64,000 nt of DNA, taken from Streptomyces sp. XY006. Its GTDB lineage: Bacteria > Actinomycetota > Actinomycetes > Streptomycetales > Streptomycetaceae. The notes beneath the pieces were generated by a model that saw only the letters and a program-made list of their open reading frames with translations, was not told the DNA's origin and did not search any database. Positions 16,048-24,762 of this stretch are shown here, piece by piece. The position numbers and the translations under genes are program-made. The stretch is taken from assembly GCF_002237655.1 (NCBI RefSeq), contig NZ_NOKT01000005.1, positions 1-64,000 of the forward strand. Reading direction: 5' to 3'. Within the stretch, counting starts at the first letter, position 1. Every line of letters starts with the position of its first letter.

Positions 16048-16850
16048 GCCCGCCTGCCGAACAGGATGCCGCGCGGCTCCGGAGGGGGCGGTGTCCCGGG
16101 ACGCAGCGGCAGGGCGATCAGCAGGCCGACGACGAACCCGGCCACGTGCGCCGCGTACGCCACCGTCCCGGCGTCGGAGACCCCCGCGCCGGAGGAGTAC
16201 ACCGCCTGCAGCACGAACCACAGGCCGAGCACGATCCAGGCCGGCAGCCGCAGCGGCAGGAACACCAGGAACGGGACCAGCACCCACACCCGGGCCTTCG
16301 GATACAGCACCAGATAGGCGCCGAGCACCCCGGCGATCGCCCCCGAGGCGCCGATCAGCGGGGCGCCGGAACCCGCGTTGAGGAGCGCGAAGGCGTAGGC
16401 GGCCGCGATGCCGCAGACGGCGTAGAAGAGCAGGAAGCGCAGGTGGCCCATGCGGTCCTCGATGTTGTTGCCGAAGATCCACAGGAACAGCATGTTGCCC
16501 AGCAGGTGCAGCCAGCCGCCGTGCAGGAACATCGCCGTCAGCACGCTGAGTTCGGGCGACTTGTCGTAGGACGGCGGGCCGACCACGCAGCCCGCGCCCT
16601 GTGGGCCCGCGCCCACCTCCCCGGTGGGCACCAGACGCGGCATCTGGTGGTGGATCAGCTCCCGCGGCACGGCCGCGTAGTGGTCCAGGAACGCCTGGAG
16701 GTGGCACAGCTGCGCCAGGCTGCTCTCGCCCGTGAGGGAGCCGGCCATGCCCGGGATGAGCAGGAACACGACGACGTTGGCGGCCAGCAGGGCGTACGTG
16801 ACCCAGGGGGTGCGCCGCACCGGGTTCACGTCATGGACGGGGATCACCAC
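16032..16850 (-). CDS. rhomboid-family intramembrane serine protease
   Basis: This 272-aa membrane protease has about six or seven hydrophobic helices. The first is TYALLAANVVVFLLI (about 18-32). The conserved HGGWLHLLGNMLFLWIFG follows, then the catalytic Ser in GASGAIAGVLG and the catalytic His in AAHVAGFVVG. These are the Ser-His dyad elements of rhomboids. Start is GTG at 16850 (two consecutive GTG codons). It is divergent from the small gene at 16985. Substrates are not predictable from the sequence. Confidence 0.9.
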   Translation of the reverse strand: MVIPVHDVNPVRRTPWVTYALLAANVVVFLLIPGMAGSLTGESSLAQLCHLQAFLDHYAAVPRELIHHQMPRLVPTGEVGAGPQGAGCVVGPPSYDKSPELSVLTAMFLHGGWLHLLGNMLFLWIFGNNIEDRMGHLRFLLFYAVCGIAAAYAFALLNAGSGAPLIGASGAIAGVLGAYLVLYPKARVWVLVPFLVFLPLRLPAWIVLGLWFVLQAVYSSGAGVSDAGTVAYAAHVAGFVVGLLIALPLRPGTPPPPEPRGILFGRRARPGW

Positions 16851-16984
16851 ACCCCACGTGTGCCCGGAGCGGCGCCGGTGAATCGGTGACGCGCGTGAAC
16901 GCGGCCGTCCGGGCGTGCGTATGTGTCGGCAACCGCCCGCGGCGCGGGGAAGGCGGGTCGCGGGGCCGACGTGAGGAACAGGCG

Positions 16985-17317
16985 ATGAACGACCGAGTGA
17001 CTCCTGCGATGCACGCCCTGCCCGACGGCGAGGCCGAGCTGACGCTGGTGGTGAAGCTGCCCTGGGAGGACGTGGCCCGCCTCGGCCAGGACGCGGGGCG
17101 GCTGGCCGCGCAGTGGCGCAGGCCGGTGACGCTGGAGGAGGCGGTGAGCCACCGGCTGCGCTCCTCGCGGGCGGCCGCGCACGCCAAGCCGGCCGGGGAG
17201 CAGCCGCCGGCGGTGACCGCCGCGTCGGCGTCGGTGTCGTCCCTGCCGGCCCGGCCGCCGGCGGAGCAGGCGCGGCAGGCCATCGACCGGATCAACGGGA
17301 CGGCCGGGACGGCGTAG
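16985..17317 (+). CDS. small hypothetical protein (110 aa)
   Basis: The ATG at 16985 has GAGGAA 7 bases upstream and starts a protein with one structured part (ELTLVVKLPWEDVARLGQ, about 20-37, and VTLEEAVSHRLRSS, 47-60), followed by an Ala/Pro-rich tail. No family is recognised. The amphipathic beta-helix-helix pattern could be a ribbon-helix-helix-like or antitoxin-like fold, but that is only a guess. It converges with the flavoprotein gene with 12 bases between stops. Confidence 0.65.
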   Translation: MNDRVTPAMHALPDGEAELTLVVKLPWEDVARLGQDAGRLAAQWRRPVTLEEAVSHRLRSSRAAAHAKPAGEQPPAVTAASASVSSLPARPPAEQARQAIDRINGTAGTA

Positions 17318-17329
17318 CGTTCCGCCCCG

Positions 17330-18727
17330 TCAGGGCGTGAGCGAACCGCGCACCTTCGCCGCCGCCTTGCGGGCCGCCACCAGGACCGGGTCCCAGACCG
17401 GGGAGAACGGCGGGGCGTAGCCCAGGTCCAGCGTTGTCATCTGTTCCGCCGTCATGCCCGCCGTGAGGGCGACCGCCGCGATGTCGACGCGTTTGCCCGC
17501 GCCCTCCCTGCCGACGATCTGCACGCCCAGCAGGCGGCCGGTGCGCAGTTCGGCGAGCATCTTGACGGTCATGGGGGAGGCGTTCGGGTAGTAGCCCGCG
17601 CGGCTGGTCGACTCGATGGTGACCGCCACGAACCGCAGCCCGACGCGACGGGCGTCCTTCTCACGCAGGCCGGTGCGGGCGATCTCCAGGTCGCAGACCT
17701 TGCTGACCGCCGTGCCGACCACGCCCGGGAAGGTGGCGTAACCGCCGCCGACGTTGGTGCCGATGACCTGGCCGTGCTTGTTGGCGTGGGTGCCGAGGGC
17801 GATGTGCCGCTCCTGTCCGGAGACCAGGTCGAGGACCTCGACGCAGTCGCCGCCCGCCCACACGTCCTCGCGGCCGCGCACCCGCATCGAACGGTCGGTG
17901 AGGAGCCCGCCGTGCGTGCCGAGAGGAAGGCCGGCCGCCCGCGCGAGGGCCGTCTCGGGGCGCACGCCGATGCCGAGCACCACCACGTCCGCCGGGAACT
18001 CGCGGTCCTGCGTGGCCACGGCCCGGACCCGGCCGTCGTCCCCGGTCAGGATCTTCGTCACCTCGGCGTCGTTCACCATCGTGATGCCCAGGCCCGTCAT
18101 GGCCTCGTGCACCAGGCACCCCATGTCGGGGTCGAGGGTCGACATGGGCTCGCTGCCCCGGTTGACGACCGTCACCTCGTAGCCGCGGTTGAGCAGTGCC
18201 TCGGCCATCTCCACGCCGATGTAACCCGCCCCGACGACCACCGCCCGCCGGCCGCGCGTGCCCGCCAGCGTGTCCAGCAGGGCCTGGCCGTCGTCCAGCG
18301 TCTGCACCCCGTGCACCCCGGGCGCGTCGGCCCCGGGCAGATCGGGCCTGATCGGCCGGGCGCCGGTCGCGATCACGAGCTTGTCGTACGGCGTCCAGGA
18401 CTCGGCGCCCGAGTCGAGGTCCCGCGCGCGGACCCGCCGCCCGTCCAGGTCCAGCTCCGTGACCTCGGTGCGCAGCCGCACGTCGATGTCCCGGGCGCGG
18501 TGCTCCTCGGGCGTGCGGGCGATGAGCCGGTCCCGGTCGGTGACGTCGCCGCCCACCCAGTAGGGGATGCCGCACGCCGAGTACGACGTGAAGTGGCCCC
18601 GTTCGAACGCCACGATCTGTAGCTCGTCCGGGCCCCTCAGACGGCGGGCCTGCGACGCCGCGGACATGCCCGCGGCGTCACCGCCGACGACGACCAGTCG
18701 CTCCCTGCGCGTACGGCTCATGTTCAT
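17330..18727 (-). CDS. FAD-dependent pyridine nucleotide-disulfide oxidoreductase (CoA-disulfide reductase-like)
   Basis: This 465-aa flavoprotein has an N-terminal FAD site (LVVVGGDAAGMSAASQA, 11-27) and a single redox Cys in YSACGIPYWVGG (about 53). An NAD(P) site follows (AVVVGAGYIGVEMAEALL, about 163-180), then the second FAD motif VWAGGDCVEV. A dimerisation domain is at the C terminus. A single Cys in SxxxCxxPY context, rather than CxxxxC, is the hallmark of CoA-disulfide reductases, NADH oxidases and persulfide reductases. ATG at 18727 or 18721 are both possible. Substrate remains uncertain. Confidence 0.85.
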   Translation of the reverse strand: MNMSRTRRERLVVVGGDAAGMSAASQARRLRGPDELQIVAFERGHFTSYSACGIPYWVGGDVTDRDRLIARTPEEHRARDIDVRLRTEVTELDLDGRRVRARDLDSGAESWTPYDKLVIATGARPIRPDLPGADAPGVHGVQTLDDGQALLDTLAGTRGRRAVVVGAGYIGVEMAEALLNRGYEVTVVNRGSEPMSTLDPDMGCLVHEAMTGLGITMVNDAEVTKILTGDDGRVRAVATQDREFPADVVVLGIGVRPETALARAAGLPLGTHGGLLTDRSMRVRGREDVWAGGDCVEVLDLVSGQERHIALGTHANKHGQVIGTNVGGGYATFPGVVGTAVSKVCDLEIARTGLREKDARRVGLRFVAVTIESTSRAGYYPNASPMTVKMLAELRTGRLLGVQIVGREGAGKRVDIAAVALTAGMTAEQMTTLDLGYAPPFSPVWDPVLVAARKAAAKVRGSLTP

Positions 18728-18754
18728 GCGAACACGCTACGGGAGCTGGGGATT

Positions 18755-19741
18755 TCAGTCCCGCTCACCCGGGGCCCGCGGCTGTGTGGCCTCCGGCGCC
18801 GGGCGGGCCGTCGGCAGCGGGCCGAGCGCGGTCGCCGCGGGGGCGGGCCGGGAGCGGCGCGGCAGCCGGGGGCGGACGACGCGCAGCCACAGCAGCGCGA
18901 GCAGGGCCGCCACCGCCGCGAACGGCAGGACCGCGCCGCACACGACCGCGAGCCAGCGCAGCATCGTCACGAAGGCGTTCCAGCCGCCCGCGAGCGCGTC
19001 CACGAACCCCGGGTCGTCGTCCTTCGCCTCCTTCTCCACCGGCGTCTCGGTCAGCGTCAGGGTGATGGTGGCCAGGCTCGTGCGGTCCCGCAGGGACTTC
19101 TGCCGGGCGAGCAGCGCCTCCAGGTCGGCCTGCCGGGTGCTCAGTTCGCCCTCCAGGGTCACCACGTCACCGAGCTTGGTGGCCCGGTCCATCAGCTCGC
19201 GGATCCGGGCCACGCTGGCCCGCTGCGAGGTGATCCGGCTCTCCACGTCCACGACCTGGTCGGTGACGTCCTCGGCCTTCGCGCTGCGGTCGAGGAGCTT
19301 GCCGGCGCCCTCCAGACCGGAAAGGACCGCGTCGTACTTCTCGGCGGGCACGCGCAGCACGACCCGGGTGCGCTCGCGGTCCTCGGCGTCCCGCGTGGTG
19401 GTCTCGTCGCCGATGTAGCCGCCCGCGTTCTCGGTGCTCGTCCGCGCCTCGTCCAGGGCCTTCGGAACGTCCTCGACCCGCACGGTCAGCGAGGCGGTAC
19501 GGATGATGTGCTGCGCGGGGAGCTTCACCGGCGCGGTCGACCGGGACCCGCTGCCGGTGCCGCCGGGCGCGGCCTCCTTCGCACCGGCCGCGCCCTGGTC
19601 CTGCGCGAGGCCGCGGTCGGCGGCCTTGCTGCCGGCGGCGTCGTCGCCGGCGCCGCTGCACCCGGTGAGCGCGAGGGCGGCGGCCAGCAGGAGGGCCGCC
19701 AGGGCCGGGACGGGGCGGCGGACAGATCGTCGTGTACGCAT
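18755..19741 (-). CDS. DUF4349 lipoprotein with C-terminal membrane segment
   Basis: This 328-aa exported protein begins with a basic N-region and hydrophobic core ending in the lipobox LTGC (about 25-28), so it is probably lipid-anchored. The DUF4349 domain spans about 70-290. It includes HIIRTASLTVRVEDV, a long coiled-coil-like stretch with ESRITSQRASVARIRELM and LSTRQADLEALLARQ, and the WNAFVTMLRWLAVVCGAVLPFA membrane helix, followed by a basic tail. ATG at 19741 places the lipobox correctly; upstream starts would bury the signal peptide. It is divergent from hemG. Function unknown. Confidence 0.85.
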   Translation of the reverse strand: MRTRRSVRRPVPALAALLLAAALALTGCSGAGDDAAGSKAADRGLAQDQGAAGAKEAAPGGTGSGSRSTAPVKLPAQHIIRTASLTVRVEDVPKALDEARTSTENAGGYIGDETTTRDAEDRERTRVVLRVPAEKYDAVLSGLEGAGKLLDRSAKAEDVTDQVVDVESRITSQRASVARIRELMDRATKLGDVVTLEGELSTRQADLEALLARQKSLRDRTSLATITLTLTETPVEKEAKDDDPGFVDALAGGWNAFVTMLRWLAVVCGAVLPFAAVAALLALLWLRVVRPRLPRRSRPAPAATALGPLPTARPAPEATQPRAPGERD

Positions 19742-19899
19742 GCGGGCATCCCCCGAGGGTCGATTCTGCTGACGCTTCTTCGACGCCCGAGCCGCGCCGG
19801 ACGTTTGGCCCGGGACGGTTCCGATGCGGTCACGGTCGGGACTCGCGACGGACACCGGGGCGCGGCGGCACCGCCCGCGGTGTCTGAGAGGCTGGGGGC

Positions 19900-21423
19900 A
19901 TGCGCGAAGTTCAAGGCCGTGGGGGCACGGGGCAGGTCGTCGTCGTCGGAGCGGGCATCGCGGGGCTGGCCGCCGCGCACCGGCTGCTGCAGTGGGGGGC
20001 GCGGGTGACCGTCCTGGAGGCCTCCGCCCGGATCGGCGGCAAACTGCTGCCCGGGGAGATCGCCGGCGCCCGGGTGGACCTCGGCGCCGAGTCGATGCTC
20101 GCCCGCCGGCCCGAGGCGGTGGCGCTCGCGCGCGAGGTGGGCCTCGCCGACCGCCTGCAGCCGCCCGCGACCGCGACGGCCTCGATCTGGACGCGCGGCG
20201 CCCTGCGCCCCATGCCCAAGGGCCATGTGATGGGCGTGCCCGGCACCGCGGCCGCCCTGTCCGGTGTGCTGTCCGAGGAGGGCCTCGCCCGGATCGAACG
20301 CGACGCCGGCCTGCCGCGCACGGAGGTCGGGGACGACGTGGCCGTCGGGGAGTACGTGGCCGCGCGCCTCGGCCGCGAGGTCGTCGACCGGCTGGTGGAG
20401 CCCCTGCTGGGCGGGGTGTACGCGGGCGACGCCTACCGCATCTCGATGCGCTCGGCCGTGCCGCAGCTGTTCGAGGCCGCCCGCACCCACGCCTCCCTGA
20501 CCGAGGGCGTCCGCGCGATCCAGGCCAGGGCCGCCGCCGCGCAGCAGACCGGCCCGGTGTTCATGGGCATCCGGGGCGGGGTCGGCAGCCTGCCCCTCGC
20601 GGTGGCGGAGTCGGTCCGGGCCCGCGGCGGCGAGATCGTCACCGGCGCCCCGGTGACCGAGCTGCGCCGGGTGGCCCGTCAGGATCCGTCCGGCGGGGCC
20701 GGGCCGCGCGAGGCGGGCCCCGGCGACGGCGCGGGCGCGCCCGGGGCCTGGCGGGTGGTCGCCGGCGACCGGGTGCTGGAGGCCGACGCGGTGGTGCTCG
20801 CCGTCCCCGCCCCCGCCGCCGCCCGGCTGCTGCGCGCCGAGAGCCCCGGGGCCGCCGCCGGGCTGGACACCGTCGAGTACGCCTCCATGGCCCTGGTCAC
20901 CCTCGCCTACCGCCGGGCCGGGACCGGCCTGCCCGACGGCAGCGGCTTCCTCGTGCCGCCGGTCGACGGGCGCACCATCAAGGCGTCCACGTTCGCCTCG
21001 CACAAGTGGGGCTGGATCGCCGAGGAGAACCCCGACCTGGTCGTCCTGCGCACCTCCGTCGGCCGCTACGGCGAGACGGAGATCCTCCGGCGCGACGACA
21101 GCGAGCTGGTCGAGGTCTCCCGGCACGACCTGAAGGCGGCGACCGGCCTGGACGCCACGCCCGTCGCCACCCGCGTCACCCGCTGGGACGACGGACTGCC
21201 GCAGTACCCGGTCGGCCACCACGCACGCGTGGCCCGCATCCGCGAGCAGATCGCCCTGCTCCCCGGGCTCGCCGTCTGCGGCGCCCCGTACGACGGCGTC
21301 GGCATTCCCGCCTGCATCGCGAGCGCCTACGCCGCCGTCGACCGGATCCACGGTGACCTGCGGGGTGTGCAGGAGCTCACCGCCCACCCGGTGCAGAGTC
21401 TGCACGGCGGAGCGGGAGAATGA
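19900..21423 (+). CDS. hemG: HemG/HemY-type coproporphyrinogen III oxidase (annotated protoporphyrinogen oxidase)
   Basis: This 507-aa FAD enzyme performs six-electron oxidation of the porphyrinogen ring. The dinucleotide motif is [16 protein letters not shown] (about 9-24), with ARIGGKL after it. The mid region holds the substrate-domain helices ([24 protein letters not shown], in two parts) and the C-terminal FAD motif is [18 protein letters not shown]. In Actinobacteria this enzyme acts on coproporphyrinogen III (CgoX) because the pathway runs through HemQ, which is encoded next and overlaps by 4 bases. An Arg/Gly/Pro-rich insert lies near 262-285. Confidence 0.93.
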   Translation: MREVQGRGGTGQVVVVGAGIAGLAAAHRLLQWGARVTVLEASARIGGKLLPGEIAGARVDLGAESMLARRPEAVALAREVGLADRLQPPATATASIWTRGALRPMPKGHVMGVPGTAAALSGVLSEEGLARIERDAGLPRTEVGDDVAVGEYVAARLGREVVDRLVEPLLGGVYAGDAYRISMRSAVPQLFEAARTHASLTEGVRAIQARAAAAQQTGPVFMGIRGGVGSLPLAVAESVRARGGEIVTGAPVTELRRVARQDPSGGAGPREAGPGDGAGAPGAWRVVAGDRVLEADAVVLAVPAPAAARLLRAESPGAAAGLDTVEYASMALVTLAYRRAGTGLPDGSGFLVPPVDGRTIKASTFASHKWGWIAEENPDLVVLRTSVGRYGETEILRRDDSELVEVSRHDLKAATGLDATPVATRVTRWDDGLPQYPVGHHARVARIREQIALLPGLAVCGAPYDGVGIPACIASAYAAVDRIHGDLRGVQELTAHPVQSLHGGAGE

Positions 21424-22172
21424 GGAGCATGAGTGACGACGCCTCCACCACCCCCTCCGGCACCGCGCCCGACCGCATCCCGAACAAGGGCAAGCTGGCC
21501 AAGGACCTCAACGAGGTCATCCGCTACACGCTCTGGTCCGTCTTCAAGCTCAAGGACGTGCTCCCCGAGGACCGCGCCGGGTACGCCGACGAGGTCCAGG
21601 AGCTGTTCGACCAGCTCGCCGCCAAGGACGTGACCGTCCGCGGCACCTACGACGTCTCCGGTCTGCGCGCCGACGCCGACGTCATGATCTGGTGGCACGC
21701 GGAGACCAGCGACGCGCTGCAGGAGGCGTACAACCTCTTCCGCCGCACGAGGCTGGGCCGCGCCCTGGAGCCGGTCTGGTCGAACATGGCGCTGCACCGC
21801 CCCGCCGAGTTCAACCGCTCGCACATCCCGGCGTTCCTCGCCGACGAGACGCCCCGCGACTACGTCAGCGTCTACCCGTTCGTGCGCTCTTACGACTGGT
21901 ACCTGCTGCCCGACGAGGACCGCCGCCGCATGCTCGCCGACCACGGCAAGATGGCCCGCGGCTACCCGGACGTGCGCGCCAACACCGTCGCCTCGTTCTC
22001 CCTGGGCGACTACGAGTGGATCCTCGCCTTCGAGGCCGACGAGCTGTACCGCATCGTCGACCTCATGCGTCACCTGCGCGGCTCGGAGGCCCGGATGCAC
22101 GTGCGCGAGGAGGTCCCGTTCTACACGGGCCGCCGCAAGGACGTCGCCGAGCTGGTCGCCGGTCTGGCCTGA
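21420..22172 (+). CDS. hemQ: coproheme decarboxylase (HemQ/ChdC, chlorite dismutase-like)
   Basis: This 250-aa enzyme converts coproheme III to heme b with peroxide, the final step of the coproporphyrin-dependent pathway. Family features are [12 protein letters not shown] (about 38-49), DVMIWWHAE, the Tyr-containing [17 protein letters not shown] (about 144-160, probable catalytic Tyr) and the proximal-His region [16 protein letters not shown] at 21420 is preferred over 21429 because GGAG lies 7 bases upstream of it and it overlaps the hemG stop (ATGA). The stop codon abuts the stop of the converging hydrolase gene with no gap. Confidence 0.95.
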   Translation: MRSMSDDASTTPSGTAPDRIPNKGKLAKDLNEVIRYTLWSVFKLKDVLPEDRAGYADEVQELFDQLAAKDVTVRGTYDVSGLRADADVMIWWHAETSDALQEAYNLFRRTRLGRALEPVWSNMALHRPAEFNRSHIPAFLADETPRDYVSVYPFVRSYDWYLLPDEDRRRMLADHGKMARGYPDVRANTVASFSLGDYEWILAFEADELYRIVDLMRHLRGSEARMHVREEVPFYTGRRKDVAELVAGLA

Positions 22173-23762
22173 TCAGCGGGCGCGCCCGCCGGCCCCGTCG
22201 GGGGCCGGCGGCTTCGGCTCGGCGTGCGGCGCGCACTCCGCGCGCAGTCCGGGCAGCCGCCCGTCCAGCAGATACGCCTCCAGGTGCCCGTTGACGCAGG
22301 CGTTCGGCCCGCCCGCGAGGCCGTGGGCGCCGGCGTCCCGCTCGGTCACCAGCACCGAGCCCGCCAGACGCCGGTGGAGCCGGAGGGCACCGGGGTAGGG
22401 CGTGACCGCGTCCCGCTCGGCGGCCAGGATCAGCGTCGGCGGCAGCTCGCCCGGCCCGGCGCCGACGGCCGGCGGCTGCTGCCGGGGCGCCGGCCAGAAG
22501 GCGCACGGCAGGTTCGTCCAGACGTTGTCCCACGTCTCGAAGGGCGCCACCCGCGCGAGCCTGGTGTTGTCCCGGTCCCAGACCTCCCAGTCCGTCGGCC
22601 AGGGTGCGTCGTTGCACTCGACGGCCACGTACACCGCCCGGGAGTTCTCCGCCTCCACGGCGGCCTCGGGATGCTGTTCCGCCTGCTCGACCAGGGGCCG
22701 CGGGTCGCCCTTGAGGTACGCGGACAGGGCCTGCGCCCGGTGCGGCCACTGGTCGTCGTAGTAGCCGGCCTGCAGGAACGCCCCCTGCAGCTGTCCCGGC
22801 CCGACCTTCCCGCCCGCGGGCTCGGCGGCCAGCCGGGCACTGGCCCGTTCGTAGCTGCGCAGCACCTGCCGTGCGGTCCGGCCCAGTCCGTACACACCGT
22901 GGTGCCGGGCGATCCACTCCCGGAAGTCACGCCAGCGGTGCTCGAACGCGGCCGACTGGGCGAGGTTGTTGCGGTACCAGACCCCCTCCGGGTCGACCAC
23001 CGAGTCGAACACCATCCGCCGCACGTGCCCGGGGAACAGCGTCGCGTACAGGGCCCCGAAGTACGTGCCGTACGAGGAGCCGAGGAACGTCAGCCGTTCC
23101 TCGCCGAGCGCGGCGCGCAACACGTCGAGGTCGCGGGCGTTGTTCAGCGAGTGGTAGTGCCGCAGCGCGTCACCGGCGCGTTCGGCGCAGCCGCGGGCGT
23201 ACGCCTCGGCCCGCGCGCGGCGTTCCTTCTTGTACGCCTCGGAGGGGTGCGTCGGCGCCTGCGTGGGCCCCTGGAAGAACTGCTTGGGGTCCTTGCACGA
23301 CAGGGGAGCCGAGGGGGCGACCCCGCGCGGGGCGTAGCCGACGAGGTCGTAGGCGGCGGCGATCCGCTTCCACTCGGGGAGCAGGCCGATGAGCGGGAAG
23401 TACAGGCCGGAGGCGCCGGGCCCGCCGGGGTTGTAGACCAGGCTGCCCTGCCGGAGCACCTCCCGTGCCCCGTGCGGGTCCTTGCGGGTGGCCAGGGCGC
23501 GGCTGACGGTGAGTTCGATCTGCCGGCCGTCCGGCCGGGCGTAGTCCAGGGGGACCTTCACGGTGCCGCACCGCATGCTGCCGGGCAGGTCCTCCGCGTC
23601 GGCGCACGGGCCGAAGTCGACCCCGGCCGCCCTGGCCCGGGCCGCGGCCACCGCCGTGCCCCGCATCTCGGCGGCCCCGGTGCGGGCCTCGGCGTCCGGG
23701 ACGGCCGTGAGGGCGCTCAGCAGCAGGGACCCCGCGGCCGAGTAGAGGAGGGCGGCTCGCAT
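22173..23762 (-). CDS. secreted alpha/beta hydrolase, TAP-type aminopeptidase
   Basis: This 529-aa exported protein has a signal peptide (MRAALLYSAAGSLLLSALTAVPDAEA). The alpha/beta hydrolase core contains GSLVYNPGGPGASG (oxyanion), the nucleophile elbow FLGSSYGTYFGALY, Asp in AERDAVTPYPGA and His in RDAGAHGLAGG. This is the arrangement of Streptomyces tripeptidyl aminopeptidase-like (SlpD/E, TAP) enzymes. Four or more Cys may form disulfides. ATG at 23762 is chosen because the signal peptide starts there. Likely role is extracellular peptide degradation. Confidence 0.88.
   Translation of the reverse strand: MRAALLYSAAGSLLLSALTAVPDAEARTGAAEMRGTAVAAARARAAGVDFGPCADAEDLPGSMRCGTVKVPLDYARPDGRQIELTVSRALATRKDPHGAREVLRQGSLVYNPGGPGASGLYFPLIGLLPEWKRIAAAYDLVGYAPRGVAPSAPLSCKDPKQFFQGPTQAPTHPSEAYKKERRARAEAYARGCAERAGDALRHYHSLNNARDLDVLRAALGEERLTFLGSSYGTYFGALYATLFPGHVRRMVFDSVVDPEGVWYRNNLAQSAAFEHRWRDFREWIARHHGVYGLGRTARQVLRSYERASARLAAEPAGGKVGPGQLQGAFLQAGYYDDQWPHRAQALSAYLKGDPRPLVEQAEQHPEAAVEAENSRAVYVAVECNDAPWPTDWEVWDRDNTRLARVAPFETWDNVWTNLPCAFWPAPRQQPPAVGAGPGELPPTLILAAERDAVTPYPGALRLHRRLAGSVLVTERDAGAHGLAGGPNACVNGHLEAYLLDGRLPGLRAECAPHAEPKPPAPDGAGGRAR
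22187..22210. terminator. hairpin inside the hydrolase 3' end, likely terminator for hemQ
   Basis: A perfect 10-bp stem (CGCCGGCCCC at 22187-22196, GGGGCCGGCG at 22201-22210) with a 4-base loop begins 15 bases after the hemQ stop. Since the two genes abut stop-to-stop, the signal is embedded in the C-terminal codons of the converging gene, where it encodes the Pro/Gly-rich tail. Confidence 0.6.
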
Positions 23763-23876
23763 CGGGTGTCCCTTCGCTGCACGGTGGCGACGCAAGGGAT
23801 GTTTCGTGCGCGCGGGAGCGAAGGCAAGCACCGTCCGCCGGTGTCGGCGCCGATGCCCCCGTGCGCCCCCGGCCTC

Positions 23877-24647
23877 TCAGCCGCGTGCCCCGCGGTGGGT
23901 GAACGCGGCGCGCAGGTCCGGCTCGCCGATCGCGCTGACACCGCGCACCGCCACCGAGGTGAGGTACGTCCGGTCGTCGGCGTCGCCGTCGGCGGTGCGG
24001 GCCAGGGAGCCGAGCAGCCGCTGGCCGGCCGGGGAGGCCCAGCGCGAGTACGGGTGGACCTCGATGCGCGCCAGGGCGAGGCAGCTCAGGGTCAGGGCGA
24101 GCGGCAGCGCGAACCACAGGGCGACCAGGTGGCGCGGCATGTCCGCCGGGAGCGGGGTCAGCAGCGCGGCGACGCCGAGGGCGAGCACGGCGAGGGCCGC
24201 TCCGCGCACCTGCCGGACCGCCGCCGCCACCGTCGTGCGGGCGCTGTCGGGGACGGCGAGTCCCGCGCGCACGAGCCCGTCGGCGATCCCGCGCACCGCC
24301 TCCGCCGCGGCGGCCGTCGACCGCACCGGCGCGATACGGGACTGCCCCTCGGGCCCGATGGCCCCTATCACCGAACGCTCCATCTCGTCGCGCCCGCGCG
24401 GATCGACGACGGTCGCCCAGCCGGTGTGGGCCAGCAGCAGACGCCGCTGGCGTGCCATGGCGACCAGGGTCACGTCGGCGACCCGCCGGGGGCCGCCCGA
24501 GAGGAACGCGGCCTCGTACAGCGTGAGTTCACGGGCCCGGCCGGTGTCCGTGGCACCGGCCGCGGCCCGTACGGCGGCCAGGCACAGGCGGGTGCACGCC
24601 GTGCCGGCCACGGCCCAGGCCGCCAGCAGGAAAAGAACCCAGAGCAT
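23877..24647 (-). CDS. TIGR04222-domain membrane protein
   Basis: This 256-aa protein has a first membrane helix (MLWVLFLLAAWAVAGTA) and a soluble region with YEAAFLSGGPRRVADVTLVAMARQRRLL, the signature of the TIGR04222 family. Two further helices follow (AALAVLALGVAALL and LVALWFALPLALTLSCLALA), then RWASPAGQRLLG. ATG at 24647 lacks a visible SD; GTG at 24695 would add 16 residues. A repeated 17-mer overlaps the start. Some family members end in Gly/Cys-rich tails, but this one ends shortly after the domain. It is paired with DUF692 upstream, as in many actinobacteria. Function unknown. Confidence 0.8.
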   Translation of the reverse strand: MLWVLFLLAAWAVAGTACTRLCLAAVRAAAGATDTGRARELTLYEAAFLSGGPRRVADVTLVAMARQRRLLLAHTGWATVVDPRGRDEMERSVIGAIGPEGQSRIAPVRSTAAAAEAVRGIADGLVRAGLAVPDSARTTVAAAVRQVRGAALAVLALGVAALLTPLPADMPRHLVALWFALPLALTLSCLALARIEVHPYSRWASPAGQRLLGSLARTADGDADDRTYLTSVAVRGVSAIGEPDLRAAFTHRGARG

Positions 24648-24648
24648 A

Positions 24649-24725
24649 TGTTGTTTGTATGTGACACGGTTGCGAGAGCACCATGCCCTGTTCACGATCC
24701 GGACGGAGTGTTGTCGGTATGTGAC
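24649..24725 (-). promoter_or_regulatory. 17-bp direct repeat, 60-bp period, upstream of TIGR04222 gene
   Basis: On the minus strand GTCACATAC-NN-ACAACA appears at 24725-24709 and again at 24665-24649, identical except for two central bases. The spacing is exactly 60 bp and the inner copy ends within two bases of the ATG. The region is the only AT-rich stretch between the two genes. It looks like a pair of binding sites for a regulator controlling the TIGR04222 gene separately from DUF692. Confidence 0.5.
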
Positions 24726-24762
24726 GTTCCGTTTCCCCGGCCGGGGCAGGAGCGCGAGGGCG

